From: CAZQHK01 sp964593455
Lineage (GTDB): Bacteria; Muiribacteriota; CAYSPT01
Reading direction: 5' to 3'
Assembly: GCA_964593455.1 (NCBI GenBank)
Contig: CAZQHK010000016.1
Span: forward strand, 37,064-101,063
Length of the DNA stretch: 64,000 nucleotides
Positions within the stretch are counted from its first letter, which is position 1, and each line of letters begins with the position of its first letter. The translations under genes and the position numbers were made by a program. This document shows, in pieces, positions 24,902 to 34,101 of the stretch. A model generated the notes under the pieces. That model was not told the origin of the DNA, searched no databases, and saw nothing but the letters and a program-made list of their open reading frames with translations.

Positions 24902-26701
24902 ATGAAAACGCTCCAGGATCTTGCTTCATCCCTTGAATCGAAAGGGGAATCTAAGGCTCTTTCATGGAAGCAGGGCGGGGATATTGTTTCTCATTCGTAC
25001 CGGGAATTAGGCCGCCGCGTTCGTGATTTCAGCCGGGGATTCCTGAAGATGGGTTTGAAACCGGGCGATACGGTCGTCTTGCTTTCGCACAATAACCCGG
25101 AGTGGATAGGCTTGAGTCTGGGGCTCAACAACGCCGGCCTGGTTGATGTCCCGCGGGGCGAAAACACCACCTCCGATGAGATCAAGTACTTTATCGAGCA
25201 CAGCCGGGCCGGGGTAGTTATCGTCCAGAACAAGACGTTTTTGAAAATGGTGCGCGATCTCGATCTCCCCGACCTGAAAACGATCATCTCCATGGAGAAA
25301 ATTGATGGTGTCCGGCATACATCCGAGGTGCTCGCTGCCGGGAAAAACAGTTCGGTTACTGTTCCGGAAGTGACTCCCGCTACCACCGCCAGTCTGATCT
25401 ACACTTCGGGGACCACTTCGCTGCCCAAGGGAGTCGAGCTGACACACGGCAATTTTTGCAGCAATATCAGGAGCCTGGTCAAATTTCTTCCCATCAGTAC
25501 GAAAGACAAGTTCATATCGATTCTGCCTGCCTGGCACGCCCTGGAGCGTATTTCAAAATATATGACCCTGACAGTCGGCGCGGAGACGTTCTATTCGACC
25601 TGGCGCACGCTCAGGTCCGACCTGCTGGAACAGAAACCAACCATCATGGTTTCCGTCCCCCGGATCTGGGACATGATCTATACCCGGCTAATGAAACGGG
25701 TCAAAGAGCAAGGCGGTCTGAGCCGCCGGCTTTTCTCCGTTGGCATGAAAGTGTCCATCGATTACGTCCGCCGCCGCCGTGAGTTCGAGTTGGTTAAACT
25801 GTTCGAGTACCCGTTCTACCATTACATGGACCGGCACGTTTTTTCACGGCTGCGAAAAAGAATGGGTGGCCGGTTCAGGTTCGCCGTTTCGGGAGGGTCT
25901 TCCCTGCCGCGGCACGTGGACGATTTCTTCCGGGTGGCCGGAGTGGAGATTCTGGAAGGATACGGTTTGACGGAGACCAGCCCGGTGGTGGCCCTCAGGG
26001 TCCCCGGAAACACGGTCCCGTACACCGTCGGTCCGGTGTTGGAAGACATAGAAGCCAGGATTATCGACCAGGAAACGGAAGAAGTTCTCCCGCTCATGGA
26101 AAAGGGAGTACTTCATGTCCGGGGCCCAAATATCATGAAAGGGTATTACCGGAATCCCACTGAGACGAGCCGTGTACTTCAGGGTGACGGGTGGTTTAAC
26201 ACCGGTGATATCGGGTATTTCACCAGAAAAGGCGATCTGGTCATTACCGGCCGGGCAAAGGATATCATCGTTCTCTCCAACGGCGAGAACATCAACCCGG
26301 TTCCCATGGAAGACGTCCTGAAAGAGAGCGAATATATCGCCGAAGCCATCATGGTCGGGCAGGAGTGGAAACAGCCCGGGGCCCTGATCGTACCTGATTT
26401 CGATACGTTGCGGGAATACTGCGATCAAAATGGTATTTCCTATCATTCGGACCGGCTGTATGACGTTTTCAGTAACCCGAATATCAAACAACTTTTTACT
26501 GCCGAGATCGACCGGTTGCTCAATAGCCAATCCTGGTGTAAGTCGTACGAAAAAATCCAGAATTTCCGGATGGTGTACGCGCCGTTTACCGTGGGCAAGG
26601 AGTTGACGCCGACCTTGAAACCCAAACGGGCGGTCATCGAAGAGCTGTACAAGGAGTTAATCGAAAGTCTCTGGCTTTCCATTCACCAGAAGAAACGGTA
26701 G
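24902..26701 (+). CDS. Long-chain acyl-CoA synthetase (AMP-forming)
   Basis: Activates fatty acids to acyl-CoA through acyl-AMP. The AMP-binding family blocks are present: YTSGTTSLPKGVELTHGNF (about residue 180), VSVPRIWDMIY, GYGLTETSPVVALR, GWFNTGDIGYFTRKGDLVITG and, at the C terminus, LTPTLKPKRAVIEELY, whose Lys is in the usual catalytic region. The length of about 600 and the FAA1/FadD15-like layout indicate long-chain substrates. The frame is open from 24839. ATG 24902 fits the promoter position; ATG 24893 overlaps the -10. The TAG stop (26699-26701) is formed by the left end of a 185-bp repeat. Confidence 0.9.
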   Translation: MKTLQDLASSLESKGESKALSWKQGGDIVSHSYRELGRRVRDFSRGFLKMGLKPGDTVVLLSHNNPEWIGLSLGLNNAGLVDVPRGENTTSDEIKYFIEHSRAGVVIVQNKTFLKMVRDLDLPDLKTIISMEKIDGVRHTSEVLAAGKNSSVTVPEVTPATTASLIYTSGTTSLPKGVELTHGNFCSNIRSLVKFLPISTKDKFISILPAWHALERISKYMTLTVGAETFYSTWRTLRSDLLEQKPTIMVSVPRIWDMIYTRLMKRVKEQGGLSRRLFSVGMKVSIDYVRRRREFELVKLFEYPFYHYMDRHVFSRLRKRMGGRFRFAVSGGSSLPRHVDDFFRVAGVEILEGYGLTETSPVVALRVPGNTVPYTVGPVLEDIEARIIDQETEEVLPLMEKGVLHVRGPNIMKGYYRNPTETSRVLQGDGWFNTGDIGYFTRKGDLVITGRAKDIIVLSNGENINPVPMEDVLKESEYIAEAIMVGQEWKQPGALIVPDFDTLREYCDQNGISYHSDRLYDVFSNPNIKQLFTAEIDRLLNSQSWCKSYEKIQNFRMVYAPFTVGKELTPTLKPKRAVIEELYKELIESLWLSIHQKKR

Positions 26702-26883
26702 CCCGCATATTTCACCAGTCTCTGTCGTGAGGACATGGAGGCGCTTGTAACTTCAAGGCACGCGACCAAGGCTTCCGCAGACGTATCCTTTGCGATACGT
26801 TGAGGACAGCCGACCGAGCGTAACGCAGAAGATGCACGTGCATCCGTGTCCGCAACAGGATGATTGGTGAAATATGCGGGCTA
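26699..26883. repeat. 185-bp inverted-ended repeat, copy 1
   Basis: A MITE-like element with ends TAGCCCGCATATTTCACCA and its inverted complement, and an inner hairpin built on CGTATC/GATACG. Copies 2 (38025-38209) and 3 (46302-46486) have exactly the same length; this copy is in the opposite orientation to them. It fills the space between two convergent genes. The outer TA on both sides could be a TA target duplication. Confidence 0.85.
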
Positions 26884-26891
26884 TTGCTGCC

Positions 26892-28169
26892 TCAGGGTGA
26901 GTAGAGGACGATATCCTTATAGCGTTCCATGTTGTCGTCCTGTTTATCTGCTCCCGGACTGTACAGCACAAAAGAGTCTCCCGATCGCCGGTAGATCAAA
27001 TCTGCATTGGTATAGACGTCTCCGGGTAACGGTCGCCCCGCGTGATCCCTGAGTTCCGTCAAGCTGTTCGGATACGCGTTTCGGTCTCGGTAAAACTCGT
27101 TTAGCAGGTGAATTATCTCAAGTCCGCGCCTGTACTGGGAGATTTTCAGATCCTGGATATACGCCCGTTTGATACCCGGTACGGCAATAGCGATCAGGGT
27201 CGCCGCCAGGCGCTCACCGCCTGACAGGCTGCGCTCTCCCCCTCCGCCTGCTTCCCTGGATAGTTTCATTATGTATTCGCTTACCCGGTCGAGATCTGCT
27301 TCTCCATCCACGAATCCCCGTTTCATGGCCTTCTCGCCTTCGTCGTAGATAAAGGCCAGCATCCGGTCAAAATGTTTCTGGGCCGCCCGGCCGTAAAAAA
27401 ATATGAGGAACCGGTCATAGAGGCTTTTCTTTACTTTGGTCGGCTTTTCGGTTTCGTCGCTGCTACCCGTGGAAAACAACGACAGGCTGAAATGCTCCTT
27501 GAAGTTGAATCTTTCCAGACTCGTCCGTTCGGCATCGAGGGCCTCACTCAGGCCGGCTCTCTTTTCCAGGAGGAGATCGATTGATTCCAGGATGGTCTTT
27601 TCCTCGCGGTTGTCGAGACAGCGGTTCCCCATCAGCAAGGCCAGTCTTTCCAGGGCCACTTTCTGGATGGCGATGGAAATCATGTGGGTGATCAAGGTTC
27701 TCTGGGTCCCGAATCCGTATCCGCTGTCGATACCGCACTTGAACACCTGGCGATATACGAGGCTGGCTTTCGAGATACGGCCGGTAAGTTTGAAATAATC
27801 ACCAAAAACGGCCACGGCCCGGCCGCTTGTCCTGAGCGTGTTGAAATCGGGAATATCACCGTGAATTATTTCCAGGAAGTTCATTGTTCGATAATCTTTG
27901 GGAGGAAAAACGATATAGGTCGGTATTTCCTGCCGGTAGTATTTCATGAACTGCTCAAAAAAGTCTTTATGGATTATTACGTATTCTTTCAGTGCCGGCA
28001 GGTCTTTCTCTTCCAGGGGTATTCCTGTGATAAGTCCGGGTTGGTATTCAAGTCCCTGACAGAAATCGAGCGCAATCTTTTTGGCGCGGCAGACAGGTGG
28101 CAGGATGATTGCCTGGATGAACAGGACCAGCAAACTTACTATCCCCAACAGCCGAAGGTCTTTATTCAT
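26892..28169 (-). CDS. Membrane-anchored protein with GspG/pseudopilin-like C-terminal domain
   Basis: The body of the protein is not recognised. One N-terminal membrane segment or signal (residues 5-28, LLGIVSLLVLFIQAIILPP) precedes about 320 mostly helical residues. The last ~75 residues resemble the C-terminal domain of type II secretion major pseudopilins: LNEFYRDRNAYPNSLTELRD, GRPLPGDVYTNADLIYRR, then FVLYSPGADKQDDN (compare DxYPxxLxxL, DPWG, YxSxGxDGxxGG). In pilins that domain follows an N-terminal helix with a prepilin cleavage site; none is seen here. ATG 28169 is preferred over 28235 because it opens at the membrane segment. It may be a non-pilin using the domain for calcium or partner binding. 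Confidence 0.6.
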   Translation of the reverse strand: MNKDLRLLGIVSLLVLFIQAIILPPVCRAKKIALDFCQGLEYQPGLITGIPLEEKDLPALKEYVIIHKDFFEQFMKYYRQEIPTYIVFPPKDYRTMNFLEIIHGDIPDFNTLRTSGRAVAVFGDYFKLTGRISKASLVYRQVFKCGIDSGYGFGTQRTLITHMISIAIQKVALERLALLMGNRCLDNREEKTILESIDLLLEKRAGLSEALDAERTSLERFNFKEHFSLSLFSTGSSDETEKPTKVKKSLYDRFLIFFYGRAAQKHFDRMLAFIYDEGEKAMKRGFVDGEADLDRVSEYIMKLSREAGGGGERSLSGGERLAATLIAIAVPGIKRAYIQDLKISQYRRGLEIIHLLNEFYRDRNAYPNSLTELRDHAGRPLPGDVYTNADLIYRRSGDSFVLYSPGADKQDDNMERYKDIVLYSP

Positions 28170-28214
28170 GAGATATCCATTGTACCGGATAGTGTTTAGA
28201 GAGGCAATGAACTG

Positions 28215-28243
28215 TTGAATACACCGGATTAACATGATACCTT
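28215..28243 (+). promoter_or_regulatory. Promoter of the HAD/phosphotransferase pair
   Basis: TTGAAT (28215-28220), 17-bp spacer, TACCTT (28238-28243) preceded by TGA. The predicted transcription start coincides with ATG 28250, again implying a leaderless message; no ribosome site is visible. Confidence 0.5.
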
Positions 28244-28249
28244 GTCACC

Positions 28250-28891
28250 ATGGGCAAGCGTAAGCGTATCGGACTCGACTTTGACAATACCATCGTCGGT
28301 TACGACGAGCTGTTTGCGACTCTGGCACTCGAGCAGGGGATGCTCACAAGGGTTTCGGAGGGTGGGAAACCGGCTATCCGTGAAAACCTGCGTTCAAAAG
28401 GCGAGCAGGGTGAGCTGGAATGGCAGCGATTACAGTCTCTCGCGTACGGAGCCCGTATCGGCGAAGCCAAGCTGATCGAAGGGGTCGCTCCCTTTATTCT
28501 CTCCTGCCGCCGACGGAACTGTGAACTTTTCATCGTCAGTCACAAGACACGCTATGCCGGTATGGATCCCGGCGGTGTAAATCTTCGCCGGGCGGCACTT
28601 GATTGGATGTCCGCCAGGAATTTTTTCGATGAAGCCGGCCTCGGCTTCAAACGTGCCGACATCTATTTTGCCGGCACCCGTTTTGAAAAGATAGAACGGA
28701 TCCGCTTACTTCGATGTGACCTGTTTATCGACGATCTGATTGAAGTATTTACCAACCCGGCTTTTCCCACCGATGTCGAAGCTGTTCTCTTTAGTCCGGG
28801 ACCGGGGTTTGATAGAAAGGCTTCTAGCGGCGTAAAGAGGGTGGCGGCTTTTGTTTCGTGGAAGGATATCGCGGGCCATGTGTTTAAGTAA
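28250..28891 (+). CDS. HAD-superfamily phosphatase-like protein
   Basis: Residues 6-14 hold the HAD motif I, IGLDFDNTIVGYDE, with nucleophile Asp and acid/base Asp in DxDNT. Motif II is FIVSHKTRY (Ser), followed by a Lys-containing stretch. Motif IV is CDLFIDDLIEVF. The cap between motifs I and II is helical. At 213 residues it resembles small HAD phosphatases that act on sugar or nucleotide phosphates. It overlaps the downstream phosphotransferase by 14 bases and may act on the same metabolite. The exact substrate is unknown. Confidence 0.8.
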   Translation: MGKRKRIGLDFDNTIVGYDELFATLALEQGMLTRVSEGGKPAIRENLRSKGEQGELEWQRLQSLAYGARIGEAKLIEGVAPFILSCRRRNCELFIVSHKTRYAGMDPGGVNLRRAALDWMSARNFFDEAGLGFKRADIYFAGTRFEKIERIRLLRCDLFIDDLIEVFTNPAFPTDVEAVLFSPGPGFDRKASSGVKRVAAFVSWKDIAGHVFK

Positions 28892-29930
28892 TGATCATGG
28901 TGAAACATTATCAGCCTTGAAAGAGGAGACTGAACATCTGGCCGGCATACCCGTGACGCATATAAAACCGGTATCGGGCGGCCGAAACAACCGCGTTTAC
29001 CGGGTGCGGTTAACCGACGGCCGATGTCTGGCGCTCAAAAAATATTTTCACTCTCCGGAAGATCCCCGGGATCGGCTCCGGACCGAGTTTTCCACACTTC
29101 GTTTCTTGTGGGAAAACGGAATCAATTACGTGCCGGAACCGGTTGCCTGCGACAGAGAATCCGGAATAGCGCTTTACCGTTGGATTGAAGGTGAAAAGGT
29201 GGCCGACCCGGCTGCCGGGGACATCGACCGGGTGGTGGATTTTTTGTCTGCTCTCAAGCGGCTGGCCGGCTGCCCGGCGGCTGCCTCGCTGAGGCCGGCG
29301 TCGGAGGCCTGCCTTTGCGCTGATGAATTGATTGCACAGGTTGAAGCACGGTTCGAGAGACTGAGTTGTGTGGCCACCGATTATCCGGAGCTGGAGAGGT
29401 TCCTGAGAGAACGGTTACAGTCCAGAATTCACTTGGTGAAGGAGCGGCTGCTGAACGGATATGCTGATAATGGACTCTCCTGTTCGGAGGATATCGAGAT
29501 GGCGTTTCGTACGTTGTCACCGGCAGATTTTTGTTTTAATGATACATTGTATTCTTCAGACGGGATTCTATTTTTTCTCGACTTCGAGTACTTCGGGTGG
29601 GATGATCCGGTGAAAATGCTTTCTGATTTCCTGCTGCATCCGGGAATGAAAATATCTCTCGAACTTAAGGAACGGTTCCTGAACGGAACATTCAACGTGT
29701 TTTCCACCGACCGGTATTTTCCGGTGCGCTTGAAACTCCAATACCCGATGTACCTGCTTCGCTGGAGCCTTATTATTCTCAATGAGTTTCTACCCGAGGT
29801 CTGGAGCCGCCGCTCGTTTGCCGGGGCAGGCGCCTCCCGGGCCGCCAGGAACAAACAGCTTGATAAGGCTGAATCATTTCTGCGTGGTGTTGAACACGAT
29901 GACATGGCTCCGTTCCTCCAGTGCCTTTAA
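28878..29930 (+). CDS. Aminoglycoside-phosphotransferase-fold kinase-like protein
   Basis: A kinase of the APH/choline kinase fold. The N lobe has KPVSGGRNNRVYRVRL (nucleotide loop) and CLALKKYF with the ATP-binding Lys. The C lobe has the catalytic loop LSPADFCFNDTLY, the variant seen in family members with SPxDFGFHN instead of HGDxHxxN. The metal-binding FFLDFEYFGWDDP and KMLSDFLLHP follow. ATG 28878 (MCLSNDHGE) is preferred, with AAGGA upstream; TTG 28851 is possible. The coupled HAD gene and the sugar-related operon downstream suggest phosphorylation of a small sugar or amino-alcohol. Confidence 0.75.
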   Translation: MCLSNDHGETLSALKEETEHLAGIPVTHIKPVSGGRNNRVYRVRLTDGRCLALKKYFHSPEDPRDRLRTEFSTLRFLWENGINYVPEPVACDRESGIALYRWIEGEKVADPAAGDIDRVVDFLSALKRLAGCPAAASLRPASEACLCADELIAQVEARFERLSCVATDYPELERFLRERLQSRIHLVKERLLNGYADNGLSCSEDIEMAFRTLSPADFCFNDTLYSSDGILFFLDFEYFGWDDPVKMLSDFLLHPGMKISLELKERFLNGTFNVFSTDRYFPVRLKLQYPMYLLRWSLIILNEFLPEVWSRRSFAGAGASRAARNKQLDKAESFLRGVEHDDMAPFLQCL

Positions 29931-29970
29931 AATCTCCAACCTCACTTTCTACACCTCTTCAGAGCACTTC

Positions 29971-29979
29971 TGGTATAAT
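29971..29979 (+). promoter_or_regulatory. Extended -10 promoter before the GT-C/transketolase region
   Basis: TGGTATAAT, an extended -10 without a good -35, 56 bases before ATG 30036. Confidence 0.5.
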
Positions 29980-30035
29980 ATCAAGTCTGGCCAATAATTG
30001 CGGGAATCGGCAGGAAGAACGGTAACGGTGGCGAC

Positions 30036-31616
30036 ATGACAGGCGAAAACATGGCACGGGAGTGCACCTCAAGCGGTTCCGGGCGGTGGTACATCTGGCT
30101 GCTCGTGGTAGCGATCTTGATCGGTGTCTCTCACACGTTATTGTACCGGGACTGTTCGGTCGAGGATTCTTATATCGCGTTCAAGTACATTGACAACTGG
30201 TATCGGGGTAACGGATTTACGTACAACGTGGGAGAACCGGTTGAAGGGTACTCCAACTTCCTATGGCTGGTGTTTATCGGGGCCGGCCGGGTACTGAAGA
30301 TTTCCGAAGCGGCCCGTTGGCTCGGCGGTCTTGTGGGGTGGCTCCCGGGGGAATCCGGTGATGTGCTTTGTGCCAGGATCCTAGGTACAATTATCTTCGC
30401 TCTTATTATCCTTATCGGGGCGACGATGGTGCGGCGTCAATTCGGTACCGGCGCCGGTGCCGGCGCTGCCTTGCTGCTGGCTTTAAGTTTCCCTCTTTCC
30501 TTCTATTCGGTGACCGGTCTGGAGACCGGTTTTTTTACCTTGTTGTTGACTGTTACCGTTTTCAGGTATCTGGACAACCGCTGCCGTATCGATCTCATGA
30601 CTGTCCTGCTCCTGCACCTGGTGGCGGTAAGTCGCGTGGAAGGCGTGCTTTATTTCTTCCCGTTCTTTGGTTATGATCTTTTCTCCGCCGGGAAATGGCA
30701 CCGCCGCCACACATTGTCGCTGGCTGTGTTCTCCGTGCTTGGACTGGGATTTATCTCCTGGCGATGGTGGTATTTCGGGTCCGTGCTCCCGCAGGTTTTT
30801 TTCGCCCGGTTCCCGTTGAACGATCCCACCGTCAAACTTCCCTGGATTCTGCGTGGATTCGATGATATGGTTCTGTTCATCAGGAGCACCGGCGGCATTC
30901 TGGGGGGGCTTCTCATCCTTTGCAGCCTGGGATCAAAGATGTTTCGCCGGCGTGTCGGGTTCCTGCTGTGGGTCATAGCTGCCGGTCTCGTATTCCAAAA
31001 GTTAGTGGGCGGAGATTTTATGCTGGGGGCCCGGTATCTTATTCCGGTGCTTCCCTGTTATTTGGCATGTTTACTGGGGGCTGTTTCCCGGGTGGTGGAC
31101 AGGCTTTCTAAAGACGCCATGTTCACCTGCCCGCTTGGAAATGTGAAACTACCTTTGATAGTGACTCTGGCAGTAATCTGGGGTATTTTCCAATTTTCAC
31201 AAACCGTGGAGTTTCTGGCGTATCCGATGCGCTACCCGAACTTCCTGATGCATTCCCGGACCCTGAGAACCACCGCCAACTGGTTGAAGGAACGTTACGA
31301 CAAAAACACGGTCCTTTCGTGTTGGCGATTTGGCGCGGTGGGATATGTTTCCGGTTTAAAAATCAGAGACCTGGAAGGAATCGTTGTCCGGGATACCGGC
31401 CGGAACCGTTTTCGTAGGGCCCTCGGCCTGGAGCCGGCTATTGAGCGGGAACGTCCTGCTCCGGATCTTATCCTGGAACCGTTTTCCACCGACATTCACC
31501 TTGAAGAGAAGGAAGTCTCCCGGTACGATAATCGTTACCGGTTGATTCATCTGTTTCCCATCGCGGAAGGGGTTACCTGGCGGCTTTTGGAGATCGTTCC
31601 CGGCGAGAAACAGTAA
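30036..31616 (+). CDS. Polytopic GT-C-type glycosyltransferase, AftB-like
   Basis: A 526-residue membrane protein with about nine to ten hydrophobic segments. Its first outer loop has the GT-C pattern VEDSYIAFKYIDNWYRGNG then NVGEPVEGYSNFLW, strongly like the DDxYIxFRY and NPGExVEGYTNFLW motif of polyprenyl-phosphate-dependent arabinofuranosyltransferases (AftB type) and their relatives. The acidic pair in EDS would be catalytic. The C-terminal ~130 residues are soluble and probably outside. It likely moves a lipid-linked sugar onto a surface glycan. ATG 30051 is an alternative start. The transketolase pair follows within 15 bases. Confidence 0.75.
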   Translation: MTGENMARECTSSGSGRWYIWLLVVAILIGVSHTLLYRDCSVEDSYIAFKYIDNWYRGNGFTYNVGEPVEGYSNFLWLVFIGAGRVLKISEAARWLGGLVGWLPGESGDVLCARILGTIIFALIILIGATMVRRQFGTGAGAGAALLLALSFPLSFYSVTGLETGFFTLLLTVTVFRYLDNRCRIDLMTVLLLHLVAVSRVEGVLYFFPFFGYDLFSAGKWHRRHTLSLAVFSVLGLGFISWRWWYFGSVLPQVFFARFPLNDPTVKLPWILRGFDDMVLFIRSTGGILGGLLILCSLGSKMFRRRVGFLLWVIAAGLVFQKLVGGDFMLGARYLIPVLPCYLACLLGAVSRVVDRLSKDAMFTCPLGNVKLPLIVTLAVIWGIFQFSQTVEFLAYPMRYPNFLMHSRTLRTTANWLKERYDKNTVLSCWRFGAVGYVSGLKIRDLEGIVVRDTGRNRFRRALGLEPAIERERPAPDLILEPFSTDIHLEEKEVSRYDNRYRLIHLFPIAEGVTWRLLEIVPGEKQ

Positions 31617-31631
31617 CAGGAGAATACTTCT

Positions 31632-32480
31632 ATGGCTACAGAGTTTCATTCATCAGCCGACGGCCGCCGCACGTTGCTTGACGAACGTTCAAAACACCTT
31701 CGCCGCCTGGTCATCCGCGGACTCCAGGGAGGTAACCGGGGGCATCTGGGTTCTTCGTTATCGCTGATTGAAATACTGCGGGTGCTTTACGATGATGTGC
31801 TGCGTTACCGGTCGGAAGAACCCTGGTGGGAGGGACGGGACCGATGTATTCTCAGCAAAGGGCACGGCTGTCTGGCTCTCTACGCTGTTTTGGTAGATAA
31901 AGGGTTTTTCCCCGCGGTAGAACTCGATCGTTTCTGCCGGTTTGACGCGGTTCTGGGCGGACATCCCGAGCGGGGCAAAATCCCGGGAGTCGAAGCTTCT
32001 ACCGGGGCGTTGGGACACGGTCTTTCCATGGGAGTCGGGATGGCTCTGGCTCTCCGGGCCAAAAAAAAAGATTCCAGGGTTTTTGTGGTCATGGGTGATG
32101 GGGAGATCAACGAAGGTTCGGTCTGGGAGGCAGCCATGAGTGCCTCCAAACATAGACTTTCCAACTTGATCGCCCTGGTTGATTACAACAAGATCCAGTC
32201 GTATGGGCCTACGAGAGAAGTACAGGAACTCCACCCGTTGCCGGCCAAGTGGGAGAGTTTTGGGTTTGCTGTGCGTGAGGTTGACGGCCATGATGTAATG
32301 GCCTTATTCGAGCAGTTAAGCGATCTCCCGTTTAGCGCCGGCAGACCCGGTGTTGTCATCTGTCACACGGTCAAAGGGAAAGGGATTTCGTTTGCCGAGG
32401 GAAATCCGAATTGGCACCACAAATCCCGGATGAAACCGGAAGATTTTCAGTCTATGTATCGGGAAATTGAAGGGTATTGA
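31632..32480 (+). CDS. Transketolase, N-terminal subunit
   Basis: The thiamine-diphosphate-binding half of a split transketolase. The first block is GGNRGHLGSSLSLIEILRVL. ILSKGHGCLALYAVLV and GALGHGLSMGVGMALALRAK follow. The ThDP/Mg motif is VVMGDGEINEGSVWEAAMSA. The 282-residue length is normal for the split form. The partner gene begins 3 bases after the stop. Split transketolases in sugar loci often make an unusual ketose, rather than serving the pentose phosphate pathway; the operon context here points that way. Confidence 0.9.
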   Translation: MATEFHSSADGRRTLLDERSKHLRRLVIRGLQGGNRGHLGSSLSLIEILRVLYDDVLRYRSEEPWWEGRDRCILSKGHGCLALYAVLVDKGFFPAVELDRFCRFDAVLGGHPERGKIPGVEASTGALGHGLSMGVGMALALRAKKKDSRVFVVMGDGEINEGSVWEAAMSASKHRLSNLIALVDYNKIQSYGPTREVQELHPLPAKWESFGFAVREVDGHDVMALFEQLSDLPFSAGRPGVVICHTVKGKGISFAEGNPNWHHKSRMKPEDFQSMYREIEGY

Positions 32481-32483
32481 TTC

Positions 32484-33407
32484 GTGCGCAAGACCTGTCT
32501 CAACATGGTATATGAACTGGCCCGGAAAGATCCCCGGGTGCTCTTCATCGGATCCGATCTGGGGCCCGGTACCCTGGACCGGTTTCGGCAGGAGATGCCG
32601 GACAGGTTCTTCATGGAAGGTGTTTACGAGGGACATGTGGTCGGTATGGCGGCCGGCCTGGCCATGGAAGGATTTATCCCGTATGTAAACACCATCGCCT
32701 CGTTTCTCACTCGCCGCTCATTCGAACAGGTAGTAATCGATCTTTGTCTGCAAAACTTGCCGGTGCGGCTTATCGGCAACGGGGGAGGGTTGGTGTACGC
32801 GCCCCTGGGGTTGACCCATATGGCGATAGAGGATATCGCTATTTTCAGGACCCTGCCAAACATGACCGTGGTGGCGCCCAGTGACGCTGAAGAGATGCGC
32901 CGGTTCATGGAAAAAAGCATCAATCTGCCCGGCCCTGTTTATATCCGCCTGGGAAAAGGTGGGGATCCCGTTATCTCACGGGATGAGAACGGTTTCACCA
33001 TCGGCCGGGGAATCTTGTTGAAAGAACCGGGCCGGGTCCTGTTCATAGCTACGGGGGTGATGACCGGCCGTGTTCTTCAGGCCTCGGATATCCTGGATGG
33101 GCAGGGAATTACGGCGGGAGTTCTTCACGTCCACACGGTCAAACCTCTGGATGAGGATCAGATAGCCGGCCTGGTCGAGCGGGTGGAGGCCGTGGTCACG
33201 GTAGAGGAGCATGTTTTAATGGGTGGACTGGGGAGCGCCGTGGGCGAGCTTCTTATCGACCGTGGCGGCCGTGTCCCGAAGATGTTCAGGTTGGGACTCC
33301 CCGACCGGTTTCCGGAACGCTACGGCCGGCAGGATGATCTGCTTGAATTTTATGGTCTTCAGCCGGAACCCATCGCCCGGTCGGTGAGCGATTTCATGGC
33401 CCGGTAA
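32484..33407 (+). CDS. Transketolase, C-terminal subunit
   Basis: Carries the pyrimidine-binding domain with the catalytic Glu region (FFMEGVYEGHVVGMAAGLAM), LIGNGGGLVYAPLGLTHMAIED, and the C-terminal domain (LHVHTVKPLDEDQI, VTVEEHVLMGGLGSAVGELL). It forms the active enzyme with the preceding gene. GTG 32484 is the start. At 307 residues it matches other split C-terminal subunits. Confidence 0.9.
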   Translation: MRKTCLNMVYELARKDPRVLFIGSDLGPGTLDRFRQEMPDRFFMEGVYEGHVVGMAAGLAMEGFIPYVNTIASFLTRRSFEQVVIDLCLQNLPVRLIGNGGGLVYAPLGLTHMAIEDIAIFRTLPNMTVVAPSDAEEMRRFMEKSINLPGPVYIRLGKGGDPVISRDENGFTIGRGILLKEPGRVLFIATGVMTGRVLQASDILDGQGITAGVLHVHTVKPLDEDQIAGLVERVEAVVTVEEHVLMGGLGSAVGELLIDRGGRVPKMFRLGLPDRFPERYGRQDDLLEFYGLQPEPIARSVSDFMAR

Positions 33408-33427
33408 TGAGGAAGGTTTAAACTATC

Positions 33428-34090
33428 ATGAAAGAGCTGCTGAATATTGTTACTCCGCTTCACCGGAAAACCAGCCGGGACTACGTGGGGCGCATGAACG
33501 ACGGCAAGGTGGAGTGTATGGAGGTGGCCCGGCGGTACGGCCGTGAATTCTGGGACGGTAACCGGCGGTACGGTTACGGCGGGTATAGCTATGACGGGCG
33601 CTGGGAACCGGTGGCCAGAAGCCTTATCGAGCAATACGGGCTGAGCGCGGACGCGGCTATCCTCGATGTCGGCTGCGGGAAAGGGTATCTTCTGCACGAG
33701 TTGAAGAAACTACTGCCACAGGCTCGACCAGCGGGTTTTGATATCTCCGGGTATGCCGTTGCCAACGCCAAAGAGGAAATACGTGACACTCTTTTTGTCA
33801 GCAATGCCCGTGACCCGTTCCCGTTCGATGATGCTGAATTCGATCTGGCTATTTCCCTGACCGCGCTCCACAACTTGCGGGTAAACGAGCTCAAGGCGGC
33901 CCTGGCTCAGATGGAACGCGTGGCCCGGAACAAGTACCTGGTGGTAGAAAGCTATCGCAGTGAACTGGAGCTTTTTAACCTCCAGTGCTGGGCCCTGACA
34001 TGCGAGTCTTTCTACGATCCGCGGGAATGGGTGTGGCTGTTTAACGAGTTCGGTTACACCGGGGACTACGAGTTCATATATTTTGAGTAG
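33428..34090 (+). CDS. Class I SAM-dependent methyltransferase
   Basis: Methyltransferase fold with motif I AILDVGCGKGYLLHEL (about residue 78), the acidic FDISGYAVANA strand and DLAISLTALHNL as motif IV. The N-terminal ~60 residues are rich in Arg/Tyr/Gly (REFWDGNRRYGYGGYSYDGR) and may bind substrate. It lies in a tight operon between the transketolase and radical SAM genes, so a sugar intermediate is the likely target. No exact substrate can be named. Confidence 0.85.
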   Translation: MKELLNIVTPLHRKTSRDYVGRMNDGKVECMEVARRYGREFWDGNRRYGYGGYSYDGRWEPVARSLIEQYGLSADAAILDVGCGKGYLLHELKKLLPQARPAGFDISGYAVANAKEEIRDTLFVSNARDPFPFDDAEFDLAISLTALHNLRVNELKAALAQMERVARNKYLVVESYRSELELFNLQCWALTCESFYDPREWVWLFNEFGYTGDYEFIYFE

Positions 34091-34101
34091 GGGAAAACTC
34101 C

